From: Nannocystis exedens | Lineage (GTDB): Bacteria; Myxococcota_A; Polyangia; Polyangiales; Polyangiaceae | Assembly (NCBI GenBank): GCA_945861885.1 | Contig: CAMAVR010000042.1 | Coordinates: 1 to 32,380, forward strand | Direction: 5' to 3' | DNA length: 32,380 bases | Translations under genes and position numbers: made by a program | The notes under the pieces: model-generated | Databases searched by the model: none | The model's input: the letters and a program-made list of their open reading frames with translations, nothing else | Told to the model about the DNA's origin: nothing | Shown here: positions 22,260-32,183 of the stretch, piece by piece | Layout: each line of letters opens with the position of its first letter | Numbering within the stretch: position 1 is the stretch's first letter

Positions 22260-23407
22260 TGCTCTACGAACTCCTTTTCCCACTCAGGCACGATTACGCG
22301 TGGCTCTCTTGGCTGAACGTCCTTCGGTACGTCCCGTTTCGGATTATCGCGGCGACGATCACGGCGATGCTTATTTCGTTTGCGGTGTCGCCTTGGTTCA
22401 TCCGCGAGCTAAAGCGCAAACAGATTGGGCAGGTCATTCGCGCAGAGGGGCTTGAGTCGCACAAAAAAAAGTCGGGGACACCGACGATGGGCGGCGCGCT
22501 CATTCTCGTAAGCGTTCTCGTTCCGACGATTTTATGGTGCGATTTACGCAATTTTTTCGTCTGGGCGACGGCGGCGGTAACGGCCGGCTACGGAGTCATC
22601 GGCTACATCGATGATTATCTGAAGCTCCGGTTTCGCAATTCAAAAGGGGTGCCGGGGCGGTACAAATTGCTCGCGCAGTTTACGATTGCCGGCATTGTTC
22701 TGAGTTACGGGTTTCTCGTGCAAGAGCACGTTCCAGCCGATTGGTGGGCGATTCGGAATCAACTTGGCATCCCGTTCGTGGCGTTCGCAAAGCATCCGGT
22801 GGTTTTGCCGGTCGGCCTTTACATCGCGTTTGCGGTGTTTGTCGTCGTGGCAACATCGAACGCGGTGAACCTCACCGACGGGCTCGACGGTCTTGCGATC
22901 GGTCCGGTGATTATCAACGGCGGCACGTATCTCATTTGGGCCTACCTGCTCGGCGCATCGTTCGGCCTTCCGAATGTCGCGCAGCGCTTTGTTGTCGCCC
23001 GCTATTTAGATGCGCCGAGCATCGCGAGCATCGGCGAGCTTGCGATCTATTGCGGCGCCATCGTCGGCGCGGGCCTCGGATTTCTTTGGTACAACACTTA
23101 TCCGGCGCAAGTATTTATGGGCGACGTCGGCTCGCTCGCGCTCGGTGGCGGGCTCGGAATGTGCGCCGTTTTCACAAAAAACGAGCTCCTGTCGATTGTT
23201 TTGGGCGGCGTCTTTTTCGTCGAAGCGGTCAGCGTGATCGTGCAAGTCGGTTCGTTCAAATTGACGGGGAAGCGCGTCTTTTTGATGGCGCCGATTCACC
23301 ACCACTATGAAAAAAAGGGGTGGGCAGAGCCTAAAATCATTGTGCGCTTTTGGATCATTTCGGTCCTCCTCGCGCTCGTTGGCCTATCGAGTTTGAAGCT
23401 GAGATGA
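22259..23407 (+). CDS. mraY: Phospho-N-acetylmuramoyl-pentapeptide transferase MraY
   Basis: Polytopic inner-membrane enzyme of 382 residues that moves phospho-MurNAc-pentapeptide from UDP to undecaprenyl phosphate, giving lipid I. Conserved elements: HKKKSGTPTMGGALI (68-82), YIDDYLK (Asp118/Asp119, magnesium site), NAVNLTDGLDGLA (201-213), GDVGSLALGGGLG and APIHHHYEKKGW near the C-terminus. About ten hydrophobic helices are visible. One-base overlap with murF. Confidence 0.97.
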   Translation: MLYELLFPLRHDYAWLSWLNVLRYVPFRIIAATITAMLISFAVSPWFIRELKRKQIGQVIRAEGLESHKKKSGTPTMGGALILVSVLVPTILWCDLRNFFVWATAAVTAGYGVIGYIDDYLKLRFRNSKGVPGRYKLLAQFTIAGIVLSYGFLVQEHVPADWWAIRNQLGIPFVAFAKHPVVLPVGLYIAFAVFVVVATSNAVNLTDGLDGLAIGPVIINGGTYLIWAYLLGASFGLPNVAQRFVVARYLDAPSIASIGELAIYCGAIVGAGLGFLWYNTYPAQVFMGDVGSLALGGGLGMCAVFTKNELLSIVLGGVFFVEAVSVIVQVGSFKLTGKRVFLMAPIHHHYEKKGWAEPKIIVRFWIISVLLALVGLSSLKLR

Positions 23408-24744
23408 ATCTATCGGGCAAACGCGTGGTTGTGATTGGGCTTGGCGCTAGCGGCGCGGCCGCGGCGAAGCTTTGTGCGCGGCGTGGAGGGCTCGTTGTCG
23501 GCAACGATTCCAAGCAGCGCGAGCAGCTTGGTGAAGTTGCGGAGGAGCTTGAGCAAGCGGGCGTCGCGCTTTCGTTTGGGCAGCACGATCTCGGAGCGAT
23601 CGCAGCGGCCGATGTCATCGTGTTGTCGCCAGGGGTGCCGCCGTTTGCCGCGCTTGATGAAGCGGAGCGTCGCGGCGCGATCGTTATTGGCGAGCTCGAG
23701 CTTGCTGTATCGTCGCTTGAGCATCGCGCGCCGATCGTGTGCATAGGCGGAACGAACGGGAAGAGCACGACCACATCGCTCATCGGCGAGATGCTCGAGA
23801 AGAGCGGAAAGGCTGTTTTCGTCGGCGGGAATCTCGGCGAGCCGCTGTCAAATCGCGTCGACCAAAAGTTTGATGCCATCGTGCTCGAAGTGTCGAGCTT
23901 TCAGCTCGAACGGCTCCGCACATTTCATCCACGCGTTTCCGTTCTGCTCAATGTTACGCCCGATCATCTCGATCGCTACGCTGACTTCGGCGCTTACGCC
24001 GACGCGAAGGGGAATGCGTTCGTGCGACAGACGGCGGCCGATACGGCGGTCGTGCCGTTTGGCGATGCAATCTGCGAACGTCAGGCCAAGCGTGGAGGCG
24101 CGCAGATTGTTTCGTTTGGCGCATCGGGCGATTTTGTTGTCACCGATAATTCGATCGAAGACCGAAAAAACGGTGTTGTGTACGACCGCGCGGCGATGGC
24201 AATTCAGGGGGGGCACAACGCATTGAACGCCGCGGCCGCGCTCGCCGCAGTGGCTGCGATGGGCGTCGTTGGAGAGACAAATCGCGCTTCTTTGAAGGAC
24301 TTTCACGGCCTCCCACACCGCATGCGCTTCGTCGCGGAGATCGACAGCGTTCGGTATTACGACGATTCAAAGGGGACGAACGTCGGTGCATCGGTGACGG
24401 CGCTCCGCGGGCTTCGTGAGCCGAAAGCGGTTCTTATCGCTGGAGGGCGCGACAAGCATACCGGCTACGACGATCTCGTTGCCGCGCTTCGTGAGCGAGG
24501 GCGCGCGGCCGTGGTGATCGGTGAAGCGGCCGACGCGATCGAAGTTGCTATCGGGGGCGCCATTCCGGTCGTTCGAGCGGCGTCGATGGCAGAAGCGGTG
24601 AAGCGTTCCGCCGAACTGGCGAAGTCGGGCGATGCGGTTTTGCTGTCACCCGCCTGCTCGAGTTACGACATGTTTCGCGACTACGCGCACCGCGGCCGAG
24701 AGTTCGCGGCGGCCGTAAGCGCACTCAATGGTGGTGACCGATGA
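23404..24744 (+). CDS. murD: UDP-MurNAc-L-alanine:D-glutamate ligase MurD
   Basis: Mur ligase of 446 residues adding D-Glu to UDP-MurNAc-L-Ala. An N-terminal Rossmann-like part (VVVIGLGASGAAAAKL), LSPGVPP (75-80), P-loop IGGTNGKSTTTSL (114-126), VLEVSSFQLE, LNVTPDHLDRY, the GGHNALNAAAA segment and YYDDSKGTNVGASV are all as expected, and the end SPACSSYDMFRDYAHRG is diagnostic of MurD. The frame is open upstream, but ATG 23404 overlaps the mraY stop (ATGA) and matches the usual start. Confidence 0.96.
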   Translation: MNLSGKRVVVIGLGASGAAAAKLCARRGGLVVGNDSKQREQLGEVAEELEQAGVALSFGQHDLGAIAAADVIVLSPGVPPFAALDEAERRGAIVIGELELAVSSLEHRAPIVCIGGTNGKSTTTSLIGEMLEKSGKAVFVGGNLGEPLSNRVDQKFDAIVLEVSSFQLERLRTFHPRVSVLLNVTPDHLDRYADFGAYADAKGNAFVRQTAADTAVVPFGDAICERQAKRGGAQIVSFGASGDFVVTDNSIEDRKNGVVYDRAAMAIQGGHNALNAAAALAAVAAMGVVGETNRASLKDFHGLPHRMRFVAEIDSVRYYDDSKGTNVGASVTALRGLREPKAVLIAGGRDKHTGYDDLVAALRERGRAAVVIGEAADAIEVAIGGAIPVVRAASMAEAVKRSAELAKSGDAVLLSPACSSYDMFRDYAHRGREFAAAVSALNGGDR

Positions 24745-25931
24745 CATCAGCCGCTCGCAATAAAATTGCCGAAGAATCGGCGCCGCGCGCACCTGGTGCC
24801 GGGTTTCTAAAATCATTCGGCTCGGCCGAAATGGCCGCTCCGTTCGATCTGTTTCTCGCCGCGCTGGTGACGGCGCTTATCGGCTTCGGTGTGGTTATGG
24901 TCTACAGCGCGTCGACGGTTGAAGCGACCGTTCGCCACCACGACCCACAGTACTTTTTGCTTCGGCACGGGCTGTTTGCCATTGCGGCGCTCGCAGTCAT
25001 GCATGCCGCGTCGTTTTTTGACTACCACCACTTGTATCGGCTCACCTACCCGCTGCTCGTTGGCGTGATCGTTCTGCTCACTCTCTGCGTCATCGGCTTT
25101 GGCCACTCCGGTGGAGGCGCGACGCGTTGGCTTGCGATTGGGCCGATTCACATTCAGCCGGCAGAGCCGGCCAAGCTTGCGCTCGTGATCTGGCTTGCCT
25201 ACTCGCTTTCAAAAAAGGCGGAGCAGGTGAAGTCGTTTAAAATAGGCTTTTTACCGCATTTAATCGTCGCGGGATTTCTTGTGGCGCTCTGCATGAAGCA
25301 GCCCGATTTCGGGAGTGCGGTCGTGCTTGTCTTTTTGACATTCACCCTTCTTTTCGTGGCGGGGGCGAAAATTGGCTACATCCTCGGCGCATCGATCGTC
25401 GGTTTGGCGCTCGCGTTTGCGGCGATTCGTTTCCGCGCGTACCGATACGAGCGCTTTTTGGCCTGGCTCAACATTGAGCAAAACCGATTTGGCAGCGGCT
25501 ACCAGCCGTACCAAGCGGTGATGTCGTTCGGCTCGGGCGAGCTTACCGGGCTCGGCCTTGGCCAGGGGCTTCAGACACTCTATCTCCCCGGCGCGCATAC
25601 CGACTTTATCGCGGCGACTATCGGTGAAGAGCTGGGATTTATTGGAATTGTCGTCCTTTGTGCCGCATATTTGATGCTTGTTGTGCGAGGAGTTCGCATC
25701 GCGTTGCGATCAAGCGACGACTTTGGCGCCTACCTCGCATTTGGGATTTCAACGCTCTTTGCAGTGCAGGTTCTGATGAATTTGGCGGTCGCCTTGGCGG
25801 TGGTTCCAACAAAAGGGCTCACGCTTCCGTTTATTAGTTTTGGCGGTTCGTCGCTTCTCGTGAATGCGGCAGCTGCGGGGATTTTGCTCAATATTTCGCG
25901 CCAACCGGCGGCTCGTGAGGTGATGTCGTGA
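24741..25931 (+). CDS. ftsW: Septal peptidoglycan glycosyltransferase FtsW (SEDS)
   Basis: SEDS-family polytopic membrane protein of 396 residues, the lipid II polymerase that works with FtsI at the septum. A 35-residue cytoplasmic leader is followed by about ten hydrophobic helices. Family landmarks: VMVYSAS (52-58), GGGATRWLAIGPIHIQPAEPAKLALV, KQPDFGSAVVL (with the conserved Asp of the catalytic region), a periplasmic loop ending in LYLPGAHTDFIAATIGEELGFIG, and PFISFGGSSLLVN. The position between murD and murG favours FtsW over RodA. ATGA overlap with murD. Confidence 0.96.
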   Translation: MTSAARNKIAEESAPRAPGAGFLKSFGSAEMAAPFDLFLAALVTALIGFGVVMVYSASTVEATVRHHDPQYFLLRHGLFAIAALAVMHAASFFDYHHLYRLTYPLLVGVIVLLTLCVIGFGHSGGGATRWLAIGPIHIQPAEPAKLALVIWLAYSLSKKAEQVKSFKIGFLPHLIVAGFLVALCMKQPDFGSAVVLVFLTFTLLFVAGAKIGYILGASIVGLALAFAAIRFRAYRYERFLAWLNIEQNRFGSGYQPYQAVMSFGSGELTGLGLGQGLQTLYLPGAHTDFIAATIGEELGFIGIVVLCAAYLMLVVRGVRIALRSSDDFGAYLAFGISTLFAVQVLMNLAVALAVVPTKGLTLPFISFGGSSLLVNAAAAGILLNISRQPAAREVMS

Positions 25932-27121
25932 AGTGCGCAAAGGGCGATGCGAAAGCGGCAAAAGTAGAGCGCGGCACCGTCATGATCGCCGCGGGGGGGA
26001 CGGGCGGCCACATTTTTCCGGGGATCGCCCTCGCTCAGTCGCTACAGTCGCTCGCCGATGTGGAGATTGTTTTTGCTGGGACGCACCGAGGGATTGAGCG
26101 CGACGTAGTTCCGAAACATCGGTTCGCGATCGAATATTTCGATGTCGATCCGATTGTCGGTGGTGGCGTCGGGCGGGTCGTGAACGGGGCCGCCTCGGCC
26201 GCGCGAGCCACGGTCGATGCGATCGCCCGCCTTCGAAAAATCGCGCCTCGCATTGTGATCAGCATCGGCGGTTACGCCGCGGGTCCGGTGTCGCTCGCCG
26301 CGTCGATGCTCGGCATTCCGGTCGTTCTCGTCGAGCCGAACAGCATCGCCGGCTTGGCGAATCGGCTTATCGGTCATTTCGCAAAGCGTGCGTTCGTCGC
26401 TTGGCCTGAAACCGGGACGATCTTTTCTGCCGCGCGCGTGCGGGTCGTCGGCGTGCCGCTCCGTTCCGACTTCGTGCGGTCGCCTTACGTCCCTTCGGCG
26501 CGGAAGCGCGTGCTCGTGATGGGCGGCAGTCAAGGCGCGGGGGCGCTCAATGAGCGGCTGCCGCAGGCGATCCGCCGGTTGCTCGATGGCGGCATCGAAG
26601 TTGAAGTGGTGCATCAAGCGGGGCGCGGAGCGGAAGAGGCGGTGTCTCTCGCCTACGCGCGCGAGCGAATTTCATCGGTCACAGTCGTGCCGTTTCTCGA
26701 AGACGTCGCGGGTGAAATCGCGCGAGCCGATGTTGTCGTGGCGCGCGCGGGGGCGGTGACGGTCGCTGAAATTGCGGCGATTGGGCGAGCGTCGATCCTC
26801 GTTCCGTTTCCAAAAGCGGCAGCCGATCATCAGGCGAAAAACGCGATGGCGCTCAGCGCCCTCGGAGCATCGGTCTGCGTGCGGCAAGAAGCGGCAGATG
26901 CGTCACGCCTCACGATGGAGCTTCGGAGATTGCTCACCGACGATGCGCTTGTGGCGTCGATGGCGCGCGCAGCGGCGGAGCACGGCGCGCCCGATGCGGC
27001 GTTGCGCGTCGCACGCGAAGTACTGGAAATCGCCCAAATCGAAGCGATTCCATGGGCAGACCGCGAGACGCGTCAAGCGATCGCGAAACAGGCGGCACGT
27101 TTGCGAACGGATTTAAACTGA
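25928..27121 (+). CDS. murG: UDP-GlcNAc:lipid I GlcNAc transferase MurG
   Basis: GT-B glycosyltransferase of 397 residues acting at the inner face of the membrane to convert lipid I to lipid [19 protein letters not shown] (20-36) is the glycine-rich loop, [15 protein letters not shown] and [11 protein letters not shown] follow, then [18 protein letters not shown] and the UDP-GlcNAc signature [29 protein letters not shown] with DHQAKNA. GTG start overlapping the ftsW stop by four bases. The first 15 residues are basic and additional to the usual beginning; Met19 is an unlikely alternative because it cuts close to the loop. Confidence 0.96.
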   Translation: MKCAKGDAKAAKVERGTVMIAAGGTGGHIFPGIALAQSLQSLADVEIVFAGTHRGIERDVVPKHRFAIEYFDVDPIVGGGVGRVVNGAASAARATVDAIARLRKIAPRIVISIGGYAAGPVSLAASMLGIPVVLVEPNSIAGLANRLIGHFAKRAFVAWPETGTIFSAARVRVVGVPLRSDFVRSPYVPSARKRVLVMGGSQGAGALNERLPQAIRRLLDGGIEVEVVHQAGRGAEEAVSLAYARERISSVTVVPFLEDVAGEIARADVVVARAGAVTVAEIAAIGRASILVPFPKAAADHQAKNAMALSALGASVCVRQEAADASRLTMELRRLLTDDALVASMARAAAEHGAPDAALRVAREVLEIAQIEAIPWADRETRQAIAKQAARLRTDLN

Positions 27122-28530
27122 TGTTTCGAGGGCGAGTACGGCACGTACATTTTATAGGCGTCGGGGGGATCGGGATGAGCGGTCTCGCTGAGATTCTCAT
27201 CACAATGCAGTTCGACGTATCAGGCTCGGACTTAAAAGAGGGCGAGACGACGCGTCGGCTCGCGGGCCTCGGTGTTCGCGTCGATGTCGGCCATCGCGCC
27301 GAGAACGTGGAGACGGCCGATGTCGTCGTCTATTCGAGCGCCATCGACCCGACGAACCCCGAGATCATTCGTGCGCGCGAGCTTGATATTCCGATCATCG
27401 CGCGCGGCGAAATGCTCGCCGAGTTGATGCGGATTAAATACAGCGTGATCATCGCCGGGTCGCACGGCAAAACGACGACAACATCGATTGTTGCAACGGT
27501 GCTTCGTCAAGCCGGGCTCGACCCCACGGTGGCCGTGGGCGGCAAAGTGAATGCGCTCGGGTCGAACGCGCGCCTCGGTGCCGGCGATCTTTTCGTCGCC
27601 GAAGCCGACGAGAGTGACGGATCGTTTTTAAAATTGACGCCGACGATCGCGGTAGTAACCAACATCGACGCAGAGCACCTGACACATTACGGGACGTTCG
27701 AGCGCCTCAAAGATGCGTTCGTGCAGTTTGCAAACAAGACGCCGTTCTACGGGCTCTGCATCATGTGCATCGATCACCCGACGGTGCAGGAAATCATTCC
27801 GCGCCTCGAGCGTCGCCATGTGACGTATGGGTTTTCGAGGCCGGCCGACTACCGCGCGCAGAATCTACGCTTCGAAGGGCTGTCGACACGATTCGACGTG
27901 GCGAGGCGCGGTGAAGCGCTCGGCGAGTTTGTCGTGCGGATGCCAGGCGCGCACAATGTTCTCAATGCGCTCGCGGTGATTGCAGTAGCCGACGAGCTTG
28001 AAGTTCCGCTTAGCGTCACGCGCGATGCGATCGCTTCGTTTCATGGTGTGCAGCGGCGATTCACGGTAGTCGGCGAACCGACACTGACGCGTGAGGGGGC
28101 TACGGGGACGGCGCTTGTGATCGACGACTACGGTCACCACCCCGCCGAAATCGAAGCGACGCTCACAGCCGCGCAATCGTCGTTCAAGAGGCGCGTTGTC
28201 GTCGCGTTTCAGCCGCATCGATTCACGCGTACGCAGCTGCTCTTTCAAGAGTTCTCGCGCGCGTTCAACAAAGCCGATCTACTTCTCGTCGGCGATGTTT
28301 ACAGCGCTGGGGAGACGCCAATCGAAGGGGCGACCGGTGAAGCGCTCGCGCAAGCAGTGCGCGCGCATGGGCACCGCGATGTCGAACATGTTGGTAACAA
28401 GCAAGCGATGAGCGCCGCGCTTTTGAAAGCGGTGCGGCCGGGCGATATCGTGATTGCATTAGGCGCCGGTGACATCAACGCATGCGCGCGCGAGCTTGTC
28501 GCGTCGCTTGAGAGTGAGGTCGTTCGGTGA
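27121..28530 (+). CDS. murC: UDP-N-acetylmuramate:L-alanine ligase MurC
   Basis: First Mur ligase of the pathway, 469 residues, adding L-Ala to UDP-MurNAc. [19 protein letters not shown] (8-26) is the UDP-substrate Rossmann motif, [12 protein letters not shown] (111-122) the P-loop. [33 protein letters not shown] and [14 protein letters not shown] complete the set. DESDGSF rather than DEYD separates it from Mpl. It shares one base with the murG stop (TGATG), which sets the start although the frame is open upstream. No murB or ddl follows. Confidence 0.97.
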   Translation: MFRGRVRHVHFIGVGGIGMSGLAEILITMQFDVSGSDLKEGETTRRLAGLGVRVDVGHRAENVETADVVVYSSAIDPTNPEIIRARELDIPIIARGEMLAELMRIKYSVIIAGSHGKTTTTSIVATVLRQAGLDPTVAVGGKVNALGSNARLGAGDLFVAEADESDGSFLKLTPTIAVVTNIDAEHLTHYGTFERLKDAFVQFANKTPFYGLCIMCIDHPTVQEIIPRLERRHVTYGFSRPADYRAQNLRFEGLSTRFDVARRGEALGEFVVRMPGAHNVLNALAVIAVADELEVPLSVTRDAIASFHGVQRRFTVVGEPTLTREGATGTALVIDDYGHHPAEIEATLTAAQSSFKRRVVVAFQPHRFTRTQLLFQEFSRAFNKADLLLVGDVYSAGETPIEGATGEALAQAVRAHGHRDVEHVGNKQAMSAALLKAVRPGDIVIALGAGDINACARELVASLESEVVR

Positions 28531-29357
28531 ACGCTCCGCGCAACCGTAAGATCAAAAAGGCGCCGGTGGCGGTGCCGGTCGATCCCAAAGTTCGCGCGGC
28601 AAACATGCGCGCCCTCGCACGAAAAGTTGGCACCGCGCTCGCCGTCGGCGCATTTGGGGCGGCGTCGCTCGGAGCTGCGTGGGGCGCGCATCGTTACGTC
28701 ACGACAAGCGAGCGCTTCTCACTGCGCGAAGTGATCGTGCATGGCGCGCACGTGCGAACGGCGCATGCGATCGTCGCAAAGTCGGCGGTTATTCTTAACG
28801 ACAACGTATTTGCGGTCGATCTCGACAAAGCGCGCGCATCACTTTTGTCCGATCCATGGATTCGGGATGCACTTTTTGTTCGTCGCCTCCCTGACAAGAT
28901 CGAAATTCGTGTCACTGAACAGCAGCCGGCGGCGATAGTGCTCATCGACACCCCCTATTTGGCGACGCGCGAAGGGGAGATTTTTAAGTCGCTTGAGGCG
29001 GGCGATCCGGCCGATTTACCGATGATTTCGGGGATCACGGTTGACCAAATTTCGGAGGATCGATCGGTCGTCACAGGCGCGATCACGCGCGCGATTGAAG
29101 TCGCGGCTGACTACAGGTCAACTGTTCTTGCACATCGATTTCCTCTTCGTGAACTCCGGTACGGAGATTCAGGTGAAATCACTTTAGTGGTTGGAAGTGA
29201 GGCGATGGAGGTCAATCTTGGGGCGGGCGAATTTCATCGTAAAATCGCGCAGACAGCGCGCGTGGTTGCCGACCTGGACAAAAGAAGCGTCGTTCCGAGT
29301 GCGATCATGGTCGACAACCCTGCACGTCCGGACCGTGTTGTGGTACGCGTTCGTTAG
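28527..29357 (+). CDS. ftsQ: Cell division protein FtsQ (DivIB)
   Basis: Bitopic division protein of 276 residues, the scaffold of the FtsQLB complex. A basic cytoplasmic tail (1-35) with repeated Lys/Arg, one membrane helix (36-55), a POTRA domain (about 63-131: [20 protein letters not shown] to [16 protein letters not shown]), then the FtsQ beta domain ([33 protein letters not shown]). The GTG start overlaps the murC stop by four bases. Confidence 0.92.
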   Translation: MNAPRNRKIKKAPVAVPVDPKVRAANMRALARKVGTALAVGAFGAASLGAAWGAHRYVTTSERFSLREVIVHGAHVRTAHAIVAKSAVILNDNVFAVDLDKARASLLSDPWIRDALFVRRLPDKIEIRVTEQQPAAIVLIDTPYLATREGEIFKSLEAGDPADLPMISGITVDQISEDRSVVTGAITRAIEVAADYRSTVLAHRFPLRELRYGDSGEITLVVGSEAMEVNLGAGEFHRKIAQTARVVADLDKRSVVPSAIMVDNPARPDRVVVRVR

Positions 29358-29404
29358 CAAAGAAGTTGGCCCACTCACCGGACAACATGCACGGGGCGCT
29401 GTCG

Positions 29405-30685
29405 ATGAATAATCAAGGAGAAATAGTAGTCGGCCTCGATATCGGCACCACAAAAGTGTGCGCGGTTGTCGGGGAGACCGGTCCAGATGGAATCACCATC
29501 TTGGGAGTAGCGTCGGTCCCATGTCGGGGCCTGCGCAAAGGGATAGTGTCGAACATCGAGTGGACGGTGCGATCGATCCGCGAAGCGATCGAGTCGGCGC
29601 AGACAATGGCGGGGGTTGAAATCCGCACTGTCTATGCAGGCGTCGCGGGGAGTCACATCCGCTCGCAACCATCAGATGGTGTGGCGGCGATCACCGGGAG
29701 CGAAGTGACGCGCTCCGATGTAGAGCGAGTGCTCGAAGGGGCGCGCGCAATACCGGTCGATGCCGACAGGCAAATTCTGCACGTGCTTCCACACGAGTTC
29801 ATGGTCGACATCCAAGACGGCATTCGCGATCCAATCGGGATGAGCGGAGTGCGTCTCGGTGTCAAAGTGAACTTGGTGACGGCGGCAACATCGTGCGTGC
29901 AGAACGTGATCCGCTGCGTCGAGCGGTGCGGGCTCACGGTGGCCGATGTCGTTCTCGAGCCGCTCGCAAGCGCAGAAGCAGTTTTATCAGAAGACGAAAA
30001 AGAGATCGGCGTCGCCGTGATTGATATCGGCGGCGGTACAACCGACATCCTTCTTTACGTCGACGGCGGCATCACGCACACGAGCATCGTTCCGGTCGGT
30101 GGCAACAACATCACGAACGACATCGCCGCCGGCCTCCGAACGCCGATGGCCGAAGCCGATCGGTTAAAGCGGCTATCGGGCTGCGCACTCGGGCGAATGG
30201 TCGGCGACGAAGAAGAGGTCGAAGTGCCAGGCGTCGGCGGACACTCACCAAGGCGAACGCCGAGGCGCGTTCTGTCCGATATCATCGAGCCGCGCGCCGA
30301 AGAGATTTTCGCGGTGATTCGAAAGCGGATCGAAGACACGGGGATGCTCGAGCAGCTCTCTGCCGGCGTAGTACTAACCGGCGGCGCGGTGCTTCTTGAG
30401 GGGATGCCGGAGTTCGCCGAAGAGGTTCTCGGCATGCCGGTTCGAGTCGGTTATCCGACCGGTATTAAAGGGATCACGCAGCTCGTACACGGTCCGCAGT
30501 TTGCTACCGGTGTCGGTCTGGTGAAGTACGGAGCAAATGCGATGGCGGAGGCAGCTTCGCGTCGCAAAGGAGTCGCGCATCCAACATCAGCATCGCGCGC
30601 GACATCAAAGAGTGGTGAATTCAGTTCGGAGAGCGGCGTGCGTTCGCGCTCCGGTTTTTGGGAGTGGATCAAGCAAGCATTTTAG
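29405..30685 (+). CDS. ftsA: Cell division protein FtsA
   Basis: Actin-like ATPase of 426 residues that tethers FtsZ filaments to the membrane. VVGLDIGTTKVCAVVGE is the phosphate-1 loop. The 1C domain follows (AGVAGSHIRSQPSDGVAAI and onward). AVIDIGGGTTDILLYVDGG is phosphate-2, and GGAVLLEGMPEFAEEVLGMPVRVG the adenosine motif. After a Ser/Arg-rich linker the protein ends in SGFWEWIKQAF, a clear amphipathic membrane-targeting helix. Start choice is uncertain: TTG 29366 and ATG 29387 are in frame, but ATG 29405, seven codons before the core fold, gives the usual length. It is the first gene of the cluster separated by a real gap (47 bases) from the one before. Confidence 0.95.
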   Translation: MNNQGEIVVGLDIGTTKVCAVVGETGPDGITILGVASVPCRGLRKGIVSNIEWTVRSIREAIESAQTMAGVEIRTVYAGVAGSHIRSQPSDGVAAITGSEVTRSDVERVLEGARAIPVDADRQILHVLPHEFMVDIQDGIRDPIGMSGVRLGVKVNLVTAATSCVQNVIRCVERCGLTVADVVLEPLASAEAVLSEDEKEIGVAVIDIGGGTTDILLYVDGGITHTSIVPVGGNNITNDIAAGLRTPMAEADRLKRLSGCALGRMVGDEEEVEVPGVGGHSPRRTPRRVLSDIIEPRAEEIFAVIRKRIEDTGMLEQLSAGVVLTGGAVLLEGMPEFAEEVLGMPVRVGYPTGIKGITQLVHGPQFATGVGLVKYGANAMAEAASRRKGVAHPTSASRATSKSGEFSSESGVRSRSGFWEWIKQAF

Positions 30686-30727
30686 TGGGGCGGGTTAGCA
30701 GTGGGGCGGGCGAGGCAGTGGGGTGGG
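30684..30727 (+). repeat. Three G-tract direct repeats between ftsA and ftsZ
   Basis: AGTGGGGCGGG at 30684 (its AG is part of the ftsA stop TAG) recurs at 30700 and, as AGTGGGGTGGG, at 30717. Six runs of at least three G in 44 bases could form an intramolecular quadruplex, with long loops of eight to nine bases between pairs. The gap holds no T-tract terminator. Confidence 0.8.
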
Positions 30728-30790
30728 TGGCGCAGTTTTGAATTTGTTTGAGTCAGCGGGCCAGCGCGCAGTGCGATGCGTGTGAGCCGA

Positions 30791-30795
30791 AAGGA
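30791..30795 (+). promoter_or_regulatory. Ribosome binding site of ftsZ
   Basis: AAGGA lies seven bases before ATG 30803, favouring that start over the upstream in-frame ATG at 30776. It is the best ribosome site of the dcw cluster, fitting the high level of FtsZ. Confidence 0.75.
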
Positions 30796-30802
30796 CAATG
30801 AG

Positions 30803-32071
30803 ATGAGCTTTTCGATCGAATTCGCCGATGAAACGCAAGAATATCAAGCGCGGATTAAAGTAATTGGGGTGGGCGGTTCGGGAGGCAACGCGGTCAACAC
30901 GATGATCAACTTCGGCCTCGAAGGGGTCGAGTTCATCGTCGTGAACACCGATGCGCAGGCGCTTAACGGAAACGCAGCAGCCACGAAGTTGAACATCGGA
31001 TCGAACATCACGCGCGGGCTTGGCGCGGGGGCCGATCCGGAGCGCGGTCGAAAGGCGGCGCTCGAAGATGTTCAGCGAATCAAAGAAATTATTTCCGGAG
31101 CCGACATGGTCTTCGTCACCGCCGGAATGGGCGGCGGCACAGGGACGGGCGCGGCGCCGGTGATCGCGCAGCTCGCGCGCGAAGAAGGGGCGCTGACAGT
31201 AGGCGTCGTGACGAAGCCGTTCTTGTTCGAAGGGCGTCAACGTGCACGGCGCGCAGAGACAGGGCTCGCGCAGCTCGCCGAGCAAGTCGATACGCTCATC
31301 ACCATCCCGAACCAGAAGCTTCTGCTTCTCGGCGACGATGAACTCACGTTCTTAGATGCGTGCCGCAAAGCCGACGAAGTTCTCTTCCAGGCTGTCAAGG
31401 GGATCAGCGATCTGATCACGCTAAGCGGTATCGTCAATGTCGACTTCGCCGACGTGAAAACCGTGATGAGCAACATGGGGCGCGCATTGATGGGGACGGG
31501 GATCGCCAAAGGGCAAAATCGCGCGCGAGTCGCTGCAGAGATGGCAGTTGCATCGCCGCTCCTCGACGACATCTCGGTCGAAGGCGCAACAGGCGTTCTG
31601 ATCAACGTCGTCGGTGGCCCAGATCTAAAGATGCGCGAAATTCAAGAAGCGGCGTCGCTCGTGCAAGAGCAGGCGCACGAAGATGCCAATATCATTTTCG
31701 GAGCGAGCATCGACGAGTCGCTCGGCGACAGCGTGAAAGTGACCGTCATCGCGACCGGTTTCGACACGATCGAGCGCGACGCCATGCACGAAGTGCACAC
31801 GTCGGTGCCGGCGCGATCGTCGTCATCATCGCAAGCAGCGCGTTCTTACGGGCAGTCGTCGCAGCATCACCACCAACACCAGGTGCAGCACCACAGCTCG
31901 CCATTCAGCTCACCATCCACGGTCTCTGTGCCGAGCCGGAGGGCAGCTGTCCCCGAGTCGCGCACGCACACACAAGGAGCGCCGGCGCCAGCGCCCGCCC
32001 CGCGAAGCACCTTCCCGTCATCGCACGACCACGATTGGGACGTCCCAGCGTTCCAGCGCAAAAGGCAGTAG
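30803..32071 (+). CDS. ftsZ: Cell division GTPase FtsZ
   Basis: Tubulin homologue of 422 residues that forms the cytokinetic ring. [15 protein letters not shown] (18-32), the tubulin signature GGGTGTG (110-116), and the T7 loop NVDFADVK (212-219, with catalytic Asp214 and Asp217) are intact. The globular part ends near 320 (VTVIATGF). The linker (about 330-408) is rich in Ser, Gln and Pro and contains a His-rich patch [10 protein letters not shown] (355-364). The C-terminal peptide DVPAFQRK (413-420) is the FtsA/regulator-binding tail. It is separated from ftsA by 117 bases with its own ribosome site, and probably also has its own promoter or mRNA processing. Confidence 0.98.
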   Translation: MSFSIEFADETQEYQARIKVIGVGGSGGNAVNTMINFGLEGVEFIVVNTDAQALNGNAAATKLNIGSNITRGLGAGADPERGRKAALEDVQRIKEIISGADMVFVTAGMGGGTGTGAAPVIAQLAREEGALTVGVVTKPFLFEGRQRARRAETGLAQLAEQVDTLITIPNQKLLLLGDDELTFLDACRKADEVLFQAVKGISDLITLSGIVNVDFADVKTVMSNMGRALMGTGIAKGQNRARVAAEMAVASPLLDDISVEGATGVLINVVGGPDLKMREIQEAASLVQEQAHEDANIIFGASIDESLGDSVKVTVIATGFDTIERDAMHEVHTSVPARSSSSSQAARSYGQSSQHHHQHQVQHHSSPFSSPSTVSVPSRRAAVPESRTHTQGAPAPAPAPRSTFPSSHDHDWDVPAFQRKRQ

Positions 32072-32146
32072 CTCGTCAAAGCTGCGCCAGTGTCGAGCTG
32101 GTGTGGGTAAATAGACCACTCAAAAAGCAGCGATGCCTTACGTAAA

Positions 32147-32177
32147 CCCGTTCGGAACCGTTTTAACGGCGAACGGG
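32147..32177 (+). terminator. Bulged stem-loop after ftsZ
   Basis: CCCGTTCG pairs with CGAACGGG (8 bp), enclosing CCGTT/AACGG (5 bp) with a three-base bulge and a two-base loop, 75 bases after the ftsZ stop. It is the best end-of-cluster structure, though a G run rather than a T run follows. Confidence 0.5.
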
Positions 32178-32183
32178 GGGCGT

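Larger units (their letters stand above)
15585..32071 (+). other. dcw (division and cell wall) cluster, 14 genes
   Basis: Order: mraZ, rsmH, ftsL, ftsI, murE, murF, mraY, murD, ftsW, murG, murC, ftsQ, ftsA, ftsZ. Neighbours from mraZ to ftsQ overlap by one base (TAATG or TGATG), four bases (ATGA or GTGA) or 11 bases (rsmH/ftsL), implying one coupled transcript. Real gaps occur only before ftsA and before ftsZ. murB and ddl are missing between murC and ftsQ. Confidence 0.95.
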
